Below are positions 52,737-64,000 of a DNA stretch of 64,000 nt, piece by piece. The notes beneath the pieces are model-generated. The model had not been told where the DNA came from. It worked only from the letters and a program-made list of their open reading frames with translations, and made no database searches. The stretch is from Nocardioides albus (lineage in GTDB: Bacteria > Actinomycetota > Actinomycetes > Propionibacteriales > Nocardioidaceae), in assembly GCF_014648255.1 (NCBI RefSeq), contig NZ_BMQT01000006.1, positions 186,001 to 250,000 of the forward strand, given 5' to 3'. Position 1 is the stretch's first letter, and every line of letters begins with the position of its first letter. Both the position numbers and the translations under genes were made by a program.

Positions 52737-55022
52737 TCACCGCACCTTGTCCGGCCGGCCACCGTTGGACGGCTTGTCGGTCGGCCTGCCCGGCGAATCG
52801 GGCTGGACGGACGCCGCCCGGGTTGGCGTGGCCCCACGACTGGGTTCCACAGACGGCGCCGGATCGCTCGTACGGGTTGGCTGGGGCGACGTCGACGCGA
52901 CGGCTCTGCTCGGCGTCGTCTCTGGCCCCGGAGTCGGATCGCCGGCCAGGTCCTCGTCTGCGTCCGGGGCCGGGGTGGGCGCGGGCGAAGGCTTCTCCTG
53001 TTCGTCCTCCGCATCGGTCTTCGTCTTCTTCTCGAGCGCCCCGTGGACATCGCCGACCTCGGGCACCTCTGGACTGCCGACGGGTGCCGCGATGGCGACC
53101 AGGCCGGCGAGGATCACAGACGAGAAGGCGAGCACCAGCCCACCACGCCGGGCAGCCGGCGCCGCCGCGCTCCACGCCCAGATCCGCTCGCGGCGTCGGC
53201 GCAGGTCGGCAGGCAGATCGCTGCGAATCGCCGCCCAGCTGTTGATCGGAGCCAGTGCGTAGCCAACTCCCTGGAAGCCGAGCAGCGCCGCGATCGCCAT
53301 GCCGGTCGCTCCGCCGCTCACGCCGACCAGGACCCCCAGCGTCAGGCAGACCATCGCGGCGAGCGTCTCCACCAGGTTGCCGCGCACCACGTCACGCAGC
53401 CGCGGTCTGCCCTTGATCTTCGGCGTACGCAGGAATGTGCCTTCGCGCGAGACGAGCCCGAGCCAGGAGGCTCGTGCGACGGTCACGCCGAGCGCCAGCC
53501 ACAACCCGAACGCGCCCAGCGCGTCGCGCCAGGAGGCCCCGCTGCGCAGGCGGACCAGTGCGATCGAGCGGGCCGCCCCGAAGAACACCAGCGCAACGGT
53601 GGCGAACAGGAGGAGTCCCGAGAGGCGGCGAACGACCAACCCGTCACCGACCATCAGATCGAGAGCGCCGGAGAGCAGGAAGAGGGTGAACAGGGCTCCG
53701 GCGAGATCACCGAACCACTGCAGCCCGCCGACCAGATACGCCCAGCGCTGCGCCAGAGTCATCTGGTTGTCCTCGGTCCGACGCCCCGGCAACAGCGAGC
53801 GCCAGTGCATCCGCAGGATCTGGATGCCGCCGAAGCACCACCGGAACCGCTGCTTCTTGAGCGTCTCAAAGGTCAGCGGCATCACGCCGTGGCCGTAGGA
53901 CCGGTCGACGTGCATACCGTTGTAGCCCATCTTCAGCAGCCGCAATGACAGCTCGGCGTCCTCGGTGATGCACCATTCGTCCCAGCCGCCGGACTCGACC
54001 AGGGCAGAGGCACGGATCAGCCCCATGGTGCCACCGAAGATGGCGCCGTTGCGTTCGTTGCGAGACACCTGGCTGACGTCGAAGAAGTAACCGTAGGAGT
54101 GATAGAGCCGGCGGAAGTACGCGGAGACGTCCCAGCCTCGATAGTCCTGCGGGGTCTGCACGAAGGCCACGGACTCGTCGGTGAACAGCGGTGCGTTGTG
54201 GGCGAGGAAGTCCGGAGCGACGTGGTAGTCGGCGTCGACGATCCCGACGACCTCGGTGCGCGGGTCCATCCGGGTCAGCGCGTGGTTGAGCGCCCCGGAC
54301 TTGAAGCCCGGCCAGTTGGCCAGATGGATGAAGGTGACACCGTCGTACTGCTCGCAGAAGTCCTGCACCGGGCTCCACATCGCAGGATCATCGGTGTTGT
54401 TGTCGATGACCAGGATCTCGTACGCGCCGTAGTCCAGCTCGAGCATGCGTTGGAGCGTCTCGATGACCATCTCGGGCGGCTCGTTGTGGGTCGGAACATG
54501 CAGGCTCACGAACGGCCGGCCCCAGCCGGGATGGTGCTCGCCGCGGGTCGGCCACCCGCGCCAGCGCCGCCGGGCAAGCACGTCGACCATCTCCCACAGG
54601 TAACCCACGCCGATCAGGAAGACGAAGACCTCCAGCAGCCACAGCAGCCCCGACAGCGTCGTCGTCCAGGCGCCGGGGTGGACGGTGACGGTCCACAACC
54701 CGACATAGGCGAGGTAGAGCAGCCCGACGTCGATGGTCAGCGCCCAGGCGACCAGGCCGCGTACGTCCCAGTCCCGCGCCGCGGGAAGCCAGGTCAGCAG
54801 CGAGGCACCGAGAACGACGCCCCCGACCGCGGACTGTGCCACCCCGTGGCCGAGCAGCAGGCCGACGCCGAGCGCGACCGCCGCGGCGGAGCCCGCCGCG
54901 AGGATCGCCGTCGCAGAGGACAGCGACCCCAGCCGAGGCGTACGGATCGTGAACAGCAGGGCGGTCGCGGGAACCAGCAGGATCGCGGCAACCGCGAGAA
55001 GTGGGGGAAGAGCATCGAGCAC
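52737..55022 (-). CDS. Membrane glycosyltransferase family 2, cellulose-synthase-like
   Basis: A 761-residue protein. Four or five N-terminal helices precede a GT2 domain (about 165-420): PTHNEPPEMVIETL, NNTDDP, IVDADYHVAPDF (DxD), WCITEDAEL (catalytic TED) and the QRFRW product-binding motif, together the D,D,D,QxxRW set of processive synthases. More helices follow to about 655. The last 100 or so residues are Pro/Thr/Ser/Glu-rich and likely disordered. It may build an extracellular polysaccharide; no partner genes are adjacent. Confidence 0.86.
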   Translation of the reverse strand: MLDALPPLLAVAAILLVPATALLFTIRTPRLGSLSSATAILAAGSAAAVALGVGLLLGHGVAQSAVGGVVLGASLLTWLPAARDWDVRGLVAWALTIDVGLLYLAYVGLWTVTVHPGAWTTTLSGLLWLLEVFVFLIGVGYLWEMVDVLARRRWRGWPTRGEHHPGWGRPFVSLHVPTHNEPPEMVIETLQRMLELDYGAYEILVIDNNTDDPAMWSPVQDFCEQYDGVTFIHLANWPGFKSGALNHALTRMDPRTEVVGIVDADYHVAPDFLAHNAPLFTDESVAFVQTPQDYRGWDVSAYFRRLYHSYGYFFDVSQVSRNERNGAIFGGTMGLIRASALVESGGWDEWCITEDAELSLRLLKMGYNGMHVDRSYGHGVMPLTFETLKKQRFRWCFGGIQILRMHWRSLLPGRRTEDNQMTLAQRWAYLVGGLQWFGDLAGALFTLFLLSGALDLMVGDGLVVRRLSGLLLFATVALVFFGAARSIALVRLRSGASWRDALGAFGLWLALGVTVARASWLGLVSREGTFLRTPKIKGRPRLRDVVRGNLVETLAAMVCLTLGVLVGVSGGATGMAIAALLGFQGVGYALAPINSWAAIRSDLPADLRRRRERIWAWSAAAPAARRGGLVLAFSSVILAGLVAIAAPVGSPEVPEVGDVHGALEKKTKTDAEDEQEKPSPAPTPAPDADEDLAGDPTPGPETTPSRAVASTSPQPTRTSDPAPSVEPSRGATPTRAASVQPDSPGRPTDKPSNGGRPDKVR

Positions 55023-55105
55023 GGCGCCACACTATGGGGGGTATCACCTCACCGCGTCCAGACCGCCCCCGCTGCGAGAGGTCTGTTCCTGACTCCTCGA
55101 GCTCC

Positions 55106-57496
<2,391 letters not shown>

Positions 57497-59101
57497 GTGA
57501 GGTCTGCAGTGTTTTCTCGGCTCGCAGTGACGCTGTCGGCAGCGCTCGCCCTCCTGCTTACGCCTGTCAGCGCCGCTCCCGCGCTCGGCCTGGGTGGCTT
57601 CTTCTTCGACCCCGAGGTCGAGGTCTCGATCGTCTCCCAGTCCAAGAGTGGCGTGGTCCTCGACATCCGTGGCACCGACTACAGCGGTAGGAGGCCGGGC
57701 ATCGAGATCGCGCTCAACCCGGTGGGCTACTACGGCTCCGGCACCCGGAACACGTTCGTCACGTCGGTGCTCTACAACCCCGACAACCCCGACGCCTGGA
57801 CCTATCAGCTCACCCTCGACGCCGCCCAGGTCGCCCAGCTCGACCCCGGCACGAGCTACCAGATCATGACGATGCGCGGCGGAGGTCGCGACATCTACGA
57901 CCCCTCCGGTTCGGCGCATGCGAACGTCCCGTTCGACTTCGACGCCCTGGCCGAGCCCGAGAGCTCGCCGACCCCCGAGGAGCCCTCGACCGGCACCGGG
58001 TCGGGTTCCGGGTCGGGTTCCGGGTCGGGTTCCGGGTCGGGTTCCGGGGCCGGTTCCGGCACGGGCTCCGGAACGGGTGCCGGCTCTGGTGCCGGCTCCG
58101 GGTCCGGCAGCGCCGGCAGCGGTACGTCCTCCGGTCGGGCCGGCGACGGCGACTCAGGTGACGGCGGCGGCTCCGAAGAGAAGCCGGAGAAGAAGGCTCC
58201 CAAGAAACCGTGGTCCGCACCTGAGGAGCCGCCGACGACGAAGGGCCTGGAGCTCACCGGGCTGGGCGAGGCCTCCGTCGACGCCGACGAGGTGATCCAT
58301 GCCGAGGCCTCCGGGTTCGAGCCCAACGAGACCGGTATCAAGGTCGTCGTCTACTCGACCCCGCTGGTGCTCTCGACCGACGTCAAGGCCAACGGCCATG
58401 GCGTCGCGAAGTGGTCCGGCCGGCTGCCCAAGGACATCGGCCTGGGCGAGCACACCCTCACCTTCCAGGGGTCGGTCGACCGCGGCATCAGGTTCGTCGT
58501 GACCGGCACCCCCAGCGATGGCGAGTGCGTCCAGAGTGGCTGCGCCCCGGCGACGGAGGCCGTCGACAAGGCGGCCCCTGTCGAGGACGGCGGCGGCGTC
58601 GGCATGCTCACCTGGATCATCGTCGCCACCATGATCGTCCTGGCCCTGACGGCCAGTGCTGTCGCTCTGCTCACCGGCCGCCGCAAGCGCGACCGGGAGT
58701 GGGACGACCCGAGCTTCGCCCAGGCACCGCCGCGATATCCCTCGGAGCCTCGCCGGGCGTCGGAGCCCTACCCGGTTCACCCGCACCAGCCCCAGCACCA
58801 GCAGCACCAGCGCCGGTCCGGAGACGAGCTCCCGCTCCCCCGCCGACTACCCGCGGACCAGCAGCCGGTCCAGCGTCGGCAAGGGCCGCGCGATGCGGGA
58901 CCACGCCGCCCCGAGGCCGAGCCCATCCAGCCAGGTCCGCGTCGGCCGAGCCACCGTCAGCCGCCTCCCCAGCACGTGGACCCGCAGCCCGTCGCAGCGC
59001 AGCAGCCCCCGCGTCGTCAGCCCCGTCCCCCGGAGTCGTTCGCTCCACCGAGCCAGCGACCAGGCCCGGCCTACGAGGGGCGGCGGGTCGCCGGACGCTG
59101 A
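57497..59101 (+). CDS. Cell-surface protein with Gly-Ser linker and cytosolic tail
   Basis: A 534-residue protein from GTG 57497. Signal peptide (to about residue 28), an extracellular domain (about 30-145, FDPEVEVSIVSQSKSGVVLDIRGTDYSG), a long Gly-Ser-rich linker (about 165-215), a second domain (about 250-345), a transmembrane helix (MLTWIIVATMIVLALTASAVALL) and a Pro/Gln/Arg-rich cytosolic tail of about 140 residues. Not recognised. The tail and one-pass layout suggest a receptor-like or cell-wall-linked role; this is inference. Confidence 0.78.
   Translation: MRSAVFSRLAVTLSAALALLLTPVSAAPALGLGGFFFDPEVEVSIVSQSKSGVVLDIRGTDYSGRRPGIEIALNPVGYYGSGTRNTFVTSVLYNPDNPDAWTYQLTLDAAQVAQLDPGTSYQIMTMRGGGRDIYDPSGSAHANVPFDFDALAEPESSPTPEEPSTGTGSGSGSGSGSGSGSGSGAGSGTGSGTGAGSGAGSGSGSAGSGTSSGRAGDGDSGDGGGSEEKPEKKAPKKPWSAPEEPPTTKGLELTGLGEASVDADEVIHAEASGFEPNETGIKVVVYSTPLVLSTDVKANGHGVAKWSGRLPKDIGLGEHTLTFQGSVDRGIRFVVTGTPSDGECVQSGCAPATEAVDKAAPVEDGGGVGMLTWIIVATMIVLALTASAVALLTGRRKRDREWDDPSFAQAPPRYPSEPRRASEPYPVHPHQPQHQQHQRRSGDELPLPRRLPADQQPVQRRQGPRDAGPRRPEAEPIQPGPRRPSHRQPPPQHVDPQPVAAQQPPRRQPRPPESFAPPSQRPGPAYEGRRVAGR
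57998..58045 (+). repeat. Four perfect 12-bp tandem repeats in the linker
   Basis: GGGTCGGGTTCC repeated four times without change inside the Gly-Ser linker of the surface protein, with decayed copies to about 58130. The codon-identical repeats suggest recent slippage, so linker length could vary between strains. Confidence 0.85.
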
Positions 59102-59120
59102 GGCACAGCCAGGCGGACGA

Positions 59121-60227
59121 TCAGGCGACCAGCGACTCGCCGCGGCGTACGCTCTCGGCCGAAGCCGTCGGCCACAGCGTCTCCAGCGCCGCCTCGAGCC
59201 CGGAGAGGACCGGGTCGAGATCGTCCTCCGGGAACGGCGCCGGCGCCTTCTCACGTACGACCGCACAGAACGCGTCGCGCTCGCCCTCCGCCTCGTGGCA
59301 GCGGACGGTCTCCGCCGATCCCTCGGTCCAGCCGTCGTAACCGTCGGTGTCGCCCTTCGAGCAGGTGAGCGTCTTGGGGCACTTCCGCTGCGCGGCGGGC
59401 AGGTTCGGCGCGTGGACGGCGGTGACGGTGCTGCCGTCGGGGCCAGTGCCGACGACACCGAAGGCGCCCTTGCCGTAGCTCGAGGCATCGGCCTTCACGA
59501 AGGAGTCGATGTCGGCGTACGCCTCGATCTCGAGGAGTCCTGCCGCGATCGCGCCGGCGGTCAGCGCCACCTCGCCGGCACCGTCAGCATCGTTGGCACC
59601 AGCCGACGGGAAGCCGCTGACCTGCGCCTTCGTCATCTTCGCGGTCGTCTTGGTGCCGAGACGCGGGTCGGTGACCAGGGCGACGAGGTCGTCCACGTCC
59701 ACCTCGAGGTCGAGCTTGCGCGGGTCCTCGGTGATCTTCTCGCCCAGGTAGGCGGCCCGGCGCTCCTCGCCGTCGGCTTCGTGCGAGACCATCACCTGGC
59801 CGGGCGTGCCGTCGCCGGTGGCGAGGTCCCAGGCGACGGTGGCGGTCCCGCTCTCGGTCTTCACCTCGACGCACCCTGACATCCCGTCACGGCACCAGGT
59901 CGAGAGCAGGTCGTCGTCGACCGCGCCGGCCTTGACCTCGAGCGAGCGATCGCCCCACAGCAGCACGGTGCCGACCTCGTCGTGCTCGAAATAGCGGTCA
60001 CCGCCGTCGAAGCCCTCTGGCTTCACGGGGGCATGCTGGAGCGTGATCGCCGCCAGCGCCTCGGGCGTCGCGGGAAGATCTCCGGGCTTCAGGTCAGCCG
60101 GGTCGATGCTCACCGACGGCGTCGGGCTGGGCTTCTCGGCGGCGCCGTCGTCTGCCTCGGTGGCGCTGCTCCCGCAACCTGCAAGCAGTAGAGCCGCCGC
60201 CAGCAGGGCCGTCCCTCGTCGTAGCAT
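59121..60227 (-). CDS. Lipoprotein of unknown function
   Basis: A 368-residue protein. Lipobox LLLAGCGSS (Cys about residue 18), then a Thr/Pro/Ser-rich spacer and an all-beta/mixed domain. It has seven Cys after the lipid Cys (CRDGMSGC, KCPKTLTC, CHEAEGERDAFC). I recognise no family. It resembles large actinobacterial lipoproteins of unknown role. The ATG lies 14 bases from a MITE-like element. Confidence 0.72.
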   Translation of the reverse strand: MLRRGTALLAAALLLAGCGSSATEADDGAAEKPSPTPSVSIDPADLKPGDLPATPEALAAITLQHAPVKPEGFDGGDRYFEHDEVGTVLLWGDRSLEVKAGAVDDDLLSTWCRDGMSGCVEVKTESGTATVAWDLATGDGTPGQVMVSHEADGEERRAAYLGEKITEDPRKLDLEVDVDDLVALVTDPRLGTKTTAKMTKAQVSGFPSAGANDADGAGEVALTAGAIAAGLLEIEAYADIDSFVKADASSYGKGAFGVVGTGPDGSTVTAVHAPNLPAAQRKCPKTLTCSKGDTDGYDGWTEGSAETVRCHEAEGERDAFCAVVREKAPAPFPEDDLDPVLSGLEAALETLWPTASAESVRRGESLVA

Positions 60228-60241
60228 GAGGGAAATCTACG

Positions 60242-60411
60242 CTAGGGCCTGCTTGAGAACTCGGGAACGCCGGCCAGACGCCGCCCATCGCACGCCCTGG
60301 CGGCGTTGCCGCCTCTCGACAGACGCCCGGTATGCCTTCGAAGCGGGCGCCTTGCCAGGCCGCACGCTGGACGACGTCTGACTCGGCGCCGAGTTCTCAA
60401 TCAGACCCTAG
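60242..60411. mobile_element. MITE-like element with 23-bp terminal inverted repeats
   Basis: Terminal arms 60242-60264 and 60389-60411 (outer CTAGGG.CTG, inner GAGAACTCGG) match over 23 bases with two mismatches; both ends start with CTAG. The 124-base interior has no gene. The right end replaces the last five codons or so of the methionine-synthase-like gene. No other copy is in the window, so mobility is inferred from shape alone. Confidence 0.6.
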
Positions 60412-61416
60412 ATGCCGCGCGCTCTCGCTGAGGATTCGCAACACCGTTCGAGCCCATCGCCAATCGGCACCGGCGAGGCCGCACGACGGCGTCAGCACGA
60501 TGTCGTACGCAGCGTCCAGCCCGAGCATGTCGAGCCAGCGTTCCACGGTCTCGGTGACCGTCTTGTCGGTCAGCTCGGTGCCGACCGGCGCGAGCGCCGG
60601 AGCCACCCCGAGCGCGACCGTGTCGCCGGCCTCCAGCGCGGTGGCCAGATCATCGTGGTCAGCCGCGGTGAGCTGGGCCAGGTCGACGCTGAGCCCCTTC
60701 GCGCCGGCCTTGCGAAGTAGGTCCAGCGGTGTCCCGGCTGCGCACGCGTGCACCCACGGGATCGCGCCCTCCTCGGCGATCGCACCCAGCACCCACTCCA
60801 ACGCCTGGGACGCCTCGGGGAGGTCGATGCTGCGGTGCTTGCCGAAGCCCGAGGCAGTCGGCACCTGGGCGGCGAGCACGGCGCTCAGCGCGGGCTCGTC
60901 GACCTGGACGACCAGGGTGTCCGCGCCGGGGAGGCGGCGGCGTACGTCACGGACGTGGGTGCGTACGCCCTCGGCCAGCGCCTGCGCCAGATCGCGCCGG
61001 GCGCCGTGGTCGGCCAGGATCTTGTCGCCGCGCGGTCGCTCGACGGTGGCGGCCAGGGTCCACGGCCCGGCGACCTGGATCTTGAACGCGCCGCCGCCCG
61101 AGGTGAGCGGGGAGTCCTGGACGAGCTCCTCGACGGTGTCGAGGTCCTGGGCGAGCAGGCTCCGAGCGCGACGATGGTCGACCCCGGCAGAGCCAGAGGT
61201 GCCGGTCAGTCGCCAGCCGGCGGGCTGGAGGTCGGCGTCGAGACCGTCGAGGACAGCCAGCGCCCGGCCGGTCATGTTCGCGATCGCGCCGCGGGCCGGC
61301 AGCTCGGGCAGGTGAGGAAGGTCGGTGAGCTCGCCGAGCACGACGCGGCAGGCCTCGGCGTAGTCGCTGTGCCCGTTGCCGTGGCCGGGCATCGAGCCGA
61401 CTCCGGTCGCTCTCAC
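60397..61416 (-). CDS. MetE-like (B12-independent) methionine synthase domain protein
   Basis: A 339-residue protein starting [13 protein letters not shown] (GTG 61416). The family motif TGVGSMPG, Zn-ligand candidates in [10 protein letters not shown] and [15 protein letters not shown], and the TIM-barrel spacing fit the C-terminal half of MetE. At less than half the length of MetE it is a core methyltransferase whose methyl donor is uncertain. GTGA overlap with mnmA. Confidence 0.82.
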   Translation of the reverse strand: MRATGVGSMPGHGNGHSDYAEACRVVLGELTDLPHLPELPARGAIANMTGRALAVLDGLDADLQPAGWRLTGTSGSAGVDHRRARSLLAQDLDTVEELVQDSPLTSGGGAFKIQVAGPWTLAATVERPRGDKILADHGARRDLAQALAEGVRTHVRDVRRRLPGADTLVVQVDEPALSAVLAAQVPTASGFGKHRSIDLPEASQALEWVLGAIAEEGAIPWVHACAAGTPLDLLRKAGAKGLSVDLAQLTAADHDDLATALEAGDTVALGVAPALAPVGTELTDKTVTETVERWLDMLGLDAAYDIVLTPSCGLAGADWRWARTVLRILSESARHLGSD

Positions 61417-62531
61417 GCGTGAACCACCCGGCGGGTCGCGGAGATGGTGACCGAGCCGACGACGCGAGTGCCGTCGTAGATCACCGCGGCCTGGCCGGGC
61501 GCGATGCCGTAGGCCGGGTCGAGCAGCTCGATCTCGACCTCCGCATCGGTGGTCGAGCCTGTCGAGACCACGCTCACTCGGGCACGATGCTCGTCGCCAT
61601 GGGCGCGCAGCTGGACGGTGCCCTCCAACATGCCTTCGGGCGCGCGTCCGGCCCAGCGCGGCCGGATCCCGGAGAGCCCGTCTACGGCCAGATGCTCGCG
61701 CGGTCCGACGGTCACGGTCGCAGAGACGGGCTCGATGTCGAGCACGAAGCGAGGCTTCCCGTCGGGCGCGGGCTTGCCGAGGCGGAGACCCTTGCGCTGC
61801 CCGATCGTGTAGGCGTACGTCCCCTGGTGCTCGCCCAGGACGTCGCCGGACTCGTCGACGATCGGTCCGGACTGATTGGGGGCCCGGTCGCCCAGCTTCT
61901 CGCGCAGCCAGCCGGCGTTGTCGCCGTCGGCGACGAAGCAGATGTCGTGGGAATCGGGCTTGTCGGCGACGAGCAGGCCCCGGCGGGCCGCCTCCTCGCG
62001 GACGAGCGGCTTCGGGGTGTCGCCGAGCGGGAACAGCGAGTGGCGCAGCTGATCCTGGTCGAGCACCCCGAGGACGTAGGACTGGTCCTTGCCGCCGTCG
62101 ACGGCACGATGCAGCTCGACCAGCCCGTCGGCGTCCTCGCGCAGGGTCGCGTAGTGACCGGTCGCGACCGCGTCGAACCCGAGCGCGAGCGCCCGGTCGA
62201 GCACGGCGGCGAACTTGATCTTCTCGTTGCAGCGCAGGCACGGGTTAGGGGTCCGACCCTCGGCGTACTCCGACATGAAGTCCTCCACCACATCCTCGTG
62301 GAAGCGGTCGGAGAGGTCCCAGACGTAGAACGGGATCCCGATCACGTCGGCGGCACGGCGGGCGTCGTTGGAGTCCTCGATCGTGCAGCACCCGCGCGCG
62401 CCGGAGCGGTAGGACGCCGGGTTGCGCGAGAGCGCCAGGTGGACGCCGGTGACGTCGTGACCGGCTTCCTTCGCGCGCGCGGCGGCGACGGCGGAGTCCA
62501 CTCCCCCGGACATCGCGGCAACAACTCTCAT
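61413..62531 (-). CDS. mnmA: tRNA-specific 2-thiouridylase MnmA
   Basis: A 372-residue enzyme from ATG 62531. PP-loop [14 protein letters not shown] at the start, catalytic Cys in [14 protein letters not shown] (about residue 105) and second Cys in [10 protein letters not shown] (about 200), then the tRNA-binding domain. It transfers sulfur from the cysteine desulfurase to uridine 34 of tRNA. It overlaps that desulfurase gene by 4 bases, so donor and user are made together. Confidence 0.94.
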   Translation of the reverse strand: MRVVAAMSGGVDSAVAAARAKEAGHDVTGVHLALSRNPASYRSGARGCCTIEDSNDARRAADVIGIPFYVWDLSDRFHEDVVEDFMSEYAEGRTPNPCLRCNEKIKFAAVLDRALALGFDAVATGHYATLREDADGLVELHRAVDGGKDQSYVLGVLDQDQLRHSLFPLGDTPKPLVREEAARRGLLVADKPDSHDICFVADGDNAGWLREKLGDRAPNQSGPIVDESGDVLGEHQGTYAYTIGQRKGLRLGKPAPDGKPRFVLDIEPVSATVTVGPREHLAVDGLSGIRPRWAGRAPEGMLEGTVQLRAHGDEHRARVSVVSTGSTTDAEVEIELLDPAYGIAPGQAAVIYDGTRVVGSVTISATRRVVHA

Positions 62532-63712
62532 CGCTGCAACCCCGCAGCCCGGCCGCGCTCGACCGCCGGCCCGATAGCCGCGACGAGCCGGTCCACGTCC
62601 TCGGGCGTGGTGGTGTGGCCGAGCGAGAAGCGCAGCGAGGAGCGCGCCTGCTCGTCGGTCTGCCCCATCGCGAGGAGGACATGAGAGGCCTGAGGTACGC
62701 CGGCCGAGCATGCCGCACCGGTGGAGCACTCGACCCCGGCGGCGTCGAGCAGCATCAGCAGCGAGTCACCCTCGCAGCCGGGGAACGCGATCTGGGCGTT
62801 GTTGGGCAGCCGGTCGTGACCCAGCGGCGGACCGTTCAGGTGGGTGTCCGGCACCGTGGCGAGCACCTGCTCGACCAGTCGGTCGCGCAGCTCACCGACC
62901 CGGATCGCGTACGCCTCCTGCTCCTTGACCGCGAGCTCGACGGCCGCCGCGAAACCGACGATGGCCGCGGTCGCGTGAGTGCCGCTGCGTACGTCTCGCT
63001 CCTGGCCGCCACCGTGGACCAGCGCGGTCAGCTCGAGCTCCCGGCGCACGACCAGTGCGCCCGCGCCGACCGGGCCACCGAGCTTGTGACCGGTCAAGGA
63101 GAGCGCGTCGACGCCGCTGGTCGCGAAGTCGACCGGCACCGCGCCTACCGCCTGGACGGCGTCGGTGTGGACGGGGATCCCGTGTTCGGCGGCGATCGCC
63201 GCGATCTCGGAGACCGGCTGAAGGGTGCCGACCTCGTTGTTGGCCCACATCACCGAGATGACCGCGACCGAGGCCGGGTCGCGCTCGATCGCCGCCTTCA
63301 TCGCCGCGAGGTCGAGGCGGCCGGTCGCGTCGCAACCGACGAGCTCGATGTCAGCACCCTCGGTGTTCGCCAGCCAGTGCAGCGGGTCGAGCACGGCGTG
63401 GTGCTCGACGGTGGTGGACAGGATCCGGGTGCGCGCGGGGTCCTGCGCGCGGCGGGCCCAGAAGGCACCCTTGAGCGCCAGGTTGTCGGCCTCGGTGCCG
63501 CCGGAGGTGAAGACGACCTCACCCGGCCGGGACCCGAGCGCCGCGGCGATCCGTTCGCGGGACTCCTCCAGCACCCGGCGGGCTCGGCGTCCCGATGCGT
63601 GCAGCGAGCTCGCGTTGCCGACCAGCGCCAGCTCCGCAGTCATCGCCTCGATCGCCGCCGGGGCCATGGGCGTGGTGGCGGCGTGGTCCAGATAGACGGT
63701 CCGGGGGTTCAT
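62528..63712 (-). CDS. Cysteine desulfurase (IscS/NifS family)
   Basis: A 394-residue PLP enzyme starting [24 protein letters not shown] Lys in [14 protein letters not shown] (about residue 208), catalytic Cys in [12 protein letters not shown] (about 332). It releases sulfur from cysteine for tRNA thiolation and likely Fe-S work. Directly upstream of mnmA in the same operon. Confidence 0.93.
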   Translation of the reverse strand: MNPRTVYLDHAATTPMAPAAIEAMTAELALVGNASSLHASGRRARRVLEESRERIAAALGSRPGEVVFTSGGTEADNLALKGAFWARRAQDPARTRILSTTVEHHAVLDPLHWLANTEGADIELVGCDATGRLDLAAMKAAIERDPASVAVISVMWANNEVGTLQPVSEIAAIAAEHGIPVHTDAVQAVGAVPVDFATSGVDALSLTGHKLGGPVGAGALVVRRELELTALVHGGGQERDVRSGTHATAAIVGFAAAVELAVKEQEAYAIRVGELRDRLVEQVLATVPDTHLNGPPLGHDRLPNNAQIAFPGCEGDSLLMLLDAAGVECSTGAACSAGVPQASHVLLAMGQTDEQARSSLRFSLGHTTTPEDVDRLVAAIGPAVERGRAAGLQR

Positions 63713-63778
63713 CGTCTACCAAGGGTACGGCGCACCCGGCCTCCCCCACGAACCGCGGGCACCACGGGTGGACCGCGC

Positions 63779-64000
63779 TCAGGCCGCGGCGATCGCGCAG
63801 CCGATCAGCACGGTCCGGATGAGCTGCTCGGTCGCGTCCTCGACCAGCTGGTAGCCCTGCGCCACCGCCGCCGACAGCGGCATCGGCACATTGAGGATGG
63901 AGGTGTACGAGCCGATGCCGACCTCGTGCACGCCGTCGGCACCCTCGCCCACACTGCCGGCCAGCGCGAGCACCGGCTTGCCCTGCAGCTTGGCGCGACG
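63779..64000 (-). CDS. C-terminal end of a probable glycerate kinase (partial)
   Basis: Open frame entering from the right edge and ending at 63779. The visible 73 residues read KPVLALAGSVGEGADGV, SYTSILNVPMPLSAAV and end in a hydrophobic helix. The IALAG then PMPLxxA layout matches the end of GlxK-type glycerate kinases, which make phosphoglycerate. It is truncated by the window, so the call rests on this tail alone. Confidence 0.6.
   Translation of the reverse strand, partial: RRAKLQGKPVLALAGSVGEGADGVHEVGIGSYTSILNVPMPLSAAVAQGYQLVEDATEQLIRTVLIGCAIAAA

Noticed and set aside
52737..53050. Separate gene inside the GT2 tail
   Set aside because: The Pro/Thr/Ser/Glu-rich codons continue the GT2 frame without a stop; the other frames there are shadows.

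Overview
The window is high-GC DNA, densely coded on both strands. GTG starts, stop/start overlaps (ATGA, GTGA), an IdeR-type iron box, a bioQ-bioYMN locus and a GatCAB amidotransferase operon all point to an actinobacterium. A Nocardioidaceae member such as Nocardioides is my best guess; this is inference, because there is no rRNA to check. I saw no rRNA, tRNA, CRISPR array or complete insertion sequence.

Layout. 1-2.7 kb: tail of a membrane-anchored protein, then the biotin repressor bioQ divergent from the ECF biotin transporter bioYMN, with two tandem palindromic operators between them. 2.9-6 kb: amidase, a VOC-GNAT fusion and an FMN reductase. 6-19 kb and 32-34 kb: most of branched-chain amino-acid synthesis (cimA, ilvE, leuB, ilvC, ilvN, ilvB, ilvD). 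Three of these units carry an upstream leader peptide rich in Ile/Val/Leu codons, two followed by a clear attenuator terminator. A Ser/Thr kinase, a methyltransferase, a FrnE-type oxidoreductase and an ABC exporter are interspersed. 19-32 kb: prolyl oligopeptidase, ABC1 kinase, an iron-siderophore importer behind an IdeR box, a MarR/MFS pair, GNAT, MFS and a flavin-binding protein. 34-35 kb: a VapBC-type toxin-antitoxin pair in a small accessory patch. 35-42 kb: beta-propeller protein, HAD phosphatase plus GH65 phosphorylase, EamA exporter and a hydrolase.

42.2-47.7 kb is the most interesting part. A five-gene overlapping operon begins behind a cobalamin riboswitch. It encodes a lipoprotein with an alpha/alpha-toroid pattern, a membrane-anchored DUF4430/transcobalamin-beta-like protein, and a complete ECF transporter (T, fused A-A', S). 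The two extracellular parts look like the two halves of eukaryotic intrinsic factor/transcobalamin, split into adjacent genes and joined to an ECF importer, so I read it as a cobalamin uptake system.

47.7-64 kb: GH19 chitinase, NYN protein, gatB-gatA-gatC, a GT2 glycosyltransferase, ligA, a surface protein with a Gly-Ser linker, a lipoprotein, then a methionine-synthase-like gene, mnmA and a cysteine desulfurase (overlapping), and the end of a probable glycerate kinase.

Several intergenic repeat families stand out: 21-bp GTCGGCCGA-type arrays at four loci, a nested palindromic GCCGAGTCGGC element at two loci, a 21-bp GCGAGCG repeat that starts exactly at a stop codon in both copies, several long one-off inverted repeats, and a 170-bp MITE-like element.
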